A DNA stretch of 38,407 bases from positions 1-38,407 of the forward strand of contig CALYPG010000027.1 in the NCBI GenBank assembly GCA_945271295.1. The letters run 5' to 3'. Shown in pieces: positions 38,243 through 38,407 of the stretch (positions within the stretch are counted from its first letter, which is position 1; every line of letters starts with the position of its first letter). The notes under the pieces are model-generated. The model was not told the origin of the DNA. It ran no database searches and saw only the letters and a program-made list of their open reading frames with translations. The DNA is from an uncultured Gilliamella sp. Its GTDB lineage: Bacteria; Pseudomonadota; Gammaproteobacteria; Enterobacterales; Orbaceae. A program made the translations under genes and the position numbers.

Positions 38243-38407
38243 AAAAATTCTTACCTCAATTCTATATTTAGTACGCGGTGTATTATGCAATAATTTGTCA
38301 TTTAATGCGACAGCTTAACATAATTCATATGGAAAGTTATTAAATCAGAAATGCTGAATTCAAATACTAAGTGCGAATCTTAACTAAAATAATGGTGACA
38401 ATAAAAA

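Overview
The window is an AT-rich stretch of a gammaproteobacterial chromosome. Proteins match Escherichia coli orthologues closely in length and key residues (UbiU, UbiV, HscC, GlmM, TyrA, XthA, F1Fo ATP synthase), but several gene neighbourhoods differ from Enterobacteriaceae. AT-richness, enteric-like proteins, split operons and a T6SS effector island suggest an Orbaceae-type insect-gut symbiont (Gilliamella or a relative). That placement is inference; no rRNA or marker comparison was possible.

Layout. (1) Positions 1-6770, + strand, are a type VI secretion (T6SS) effector island: the 3' end of vgrG, a DUF4123 adaptor gene, a 1116-residue VasX/BTH_I2691-like effector with a membrane-inserting C-terminus, and two virtually identical copies of a two-TM putative immunity gene. 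A decayed scrap of a second effector follows, and the island stops at a tRNA-Asn gene. (2) Positions 6774-15471, - strand, are housekeeping and transport genes: tRNA-Asn, a permuted-papain (C92) amidase overlapping bioY, bioY behind a good BirA operator, gloC coupled to mdtD, a bile-acid-symporter-family transporter, yjjV and recC. (3) Positions 15744-22154, - strand, are the complete atpBEFHAGDC operon without atpI. (4) Positions 22410-27271 hold glmM and tyrA (-), then xthA and xseA (+). (5) Positions 27272-28529 are an accessory patch: a decayed coding remnant, an unrecognised 220-residue gene that may be an orphan immunity gene, and a 385-bp gap. (6) Positions 28530-33717 are the HscC Hsp70 system, with hscC (+) facing a DjlB/DjlC-like J-protein gene and a DUF1266 (YbeU-like) gene (-). 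(7) Positions 33972-38242 are dolP (+), then ubiU-ubiV-csdA-csdE (-). These last four link the Fe-S proteins of O2-independent ubiquinone synthesis to a cysteine desulfurase and its sulfur acceptor.

How the genes work together: the island delivers a membrane-active toxin and protects the producer. The ubiUV/csdAE group makes biological sense as anaerobic quinone synthesis next to sulfur mobilisation, and an FNR-like box with a perfect TATAAT lies in front of ubiV. Regulatory signals found by eye are a BirA operator at bioY, a sigmaE-like promoter at dolP, a 33-bp palindrome at the predicted mdtD start site, a stringent-type tRNA promoter and several hairpin terminators. A 33-bp element is repeated downstream of tyrA and csdA.
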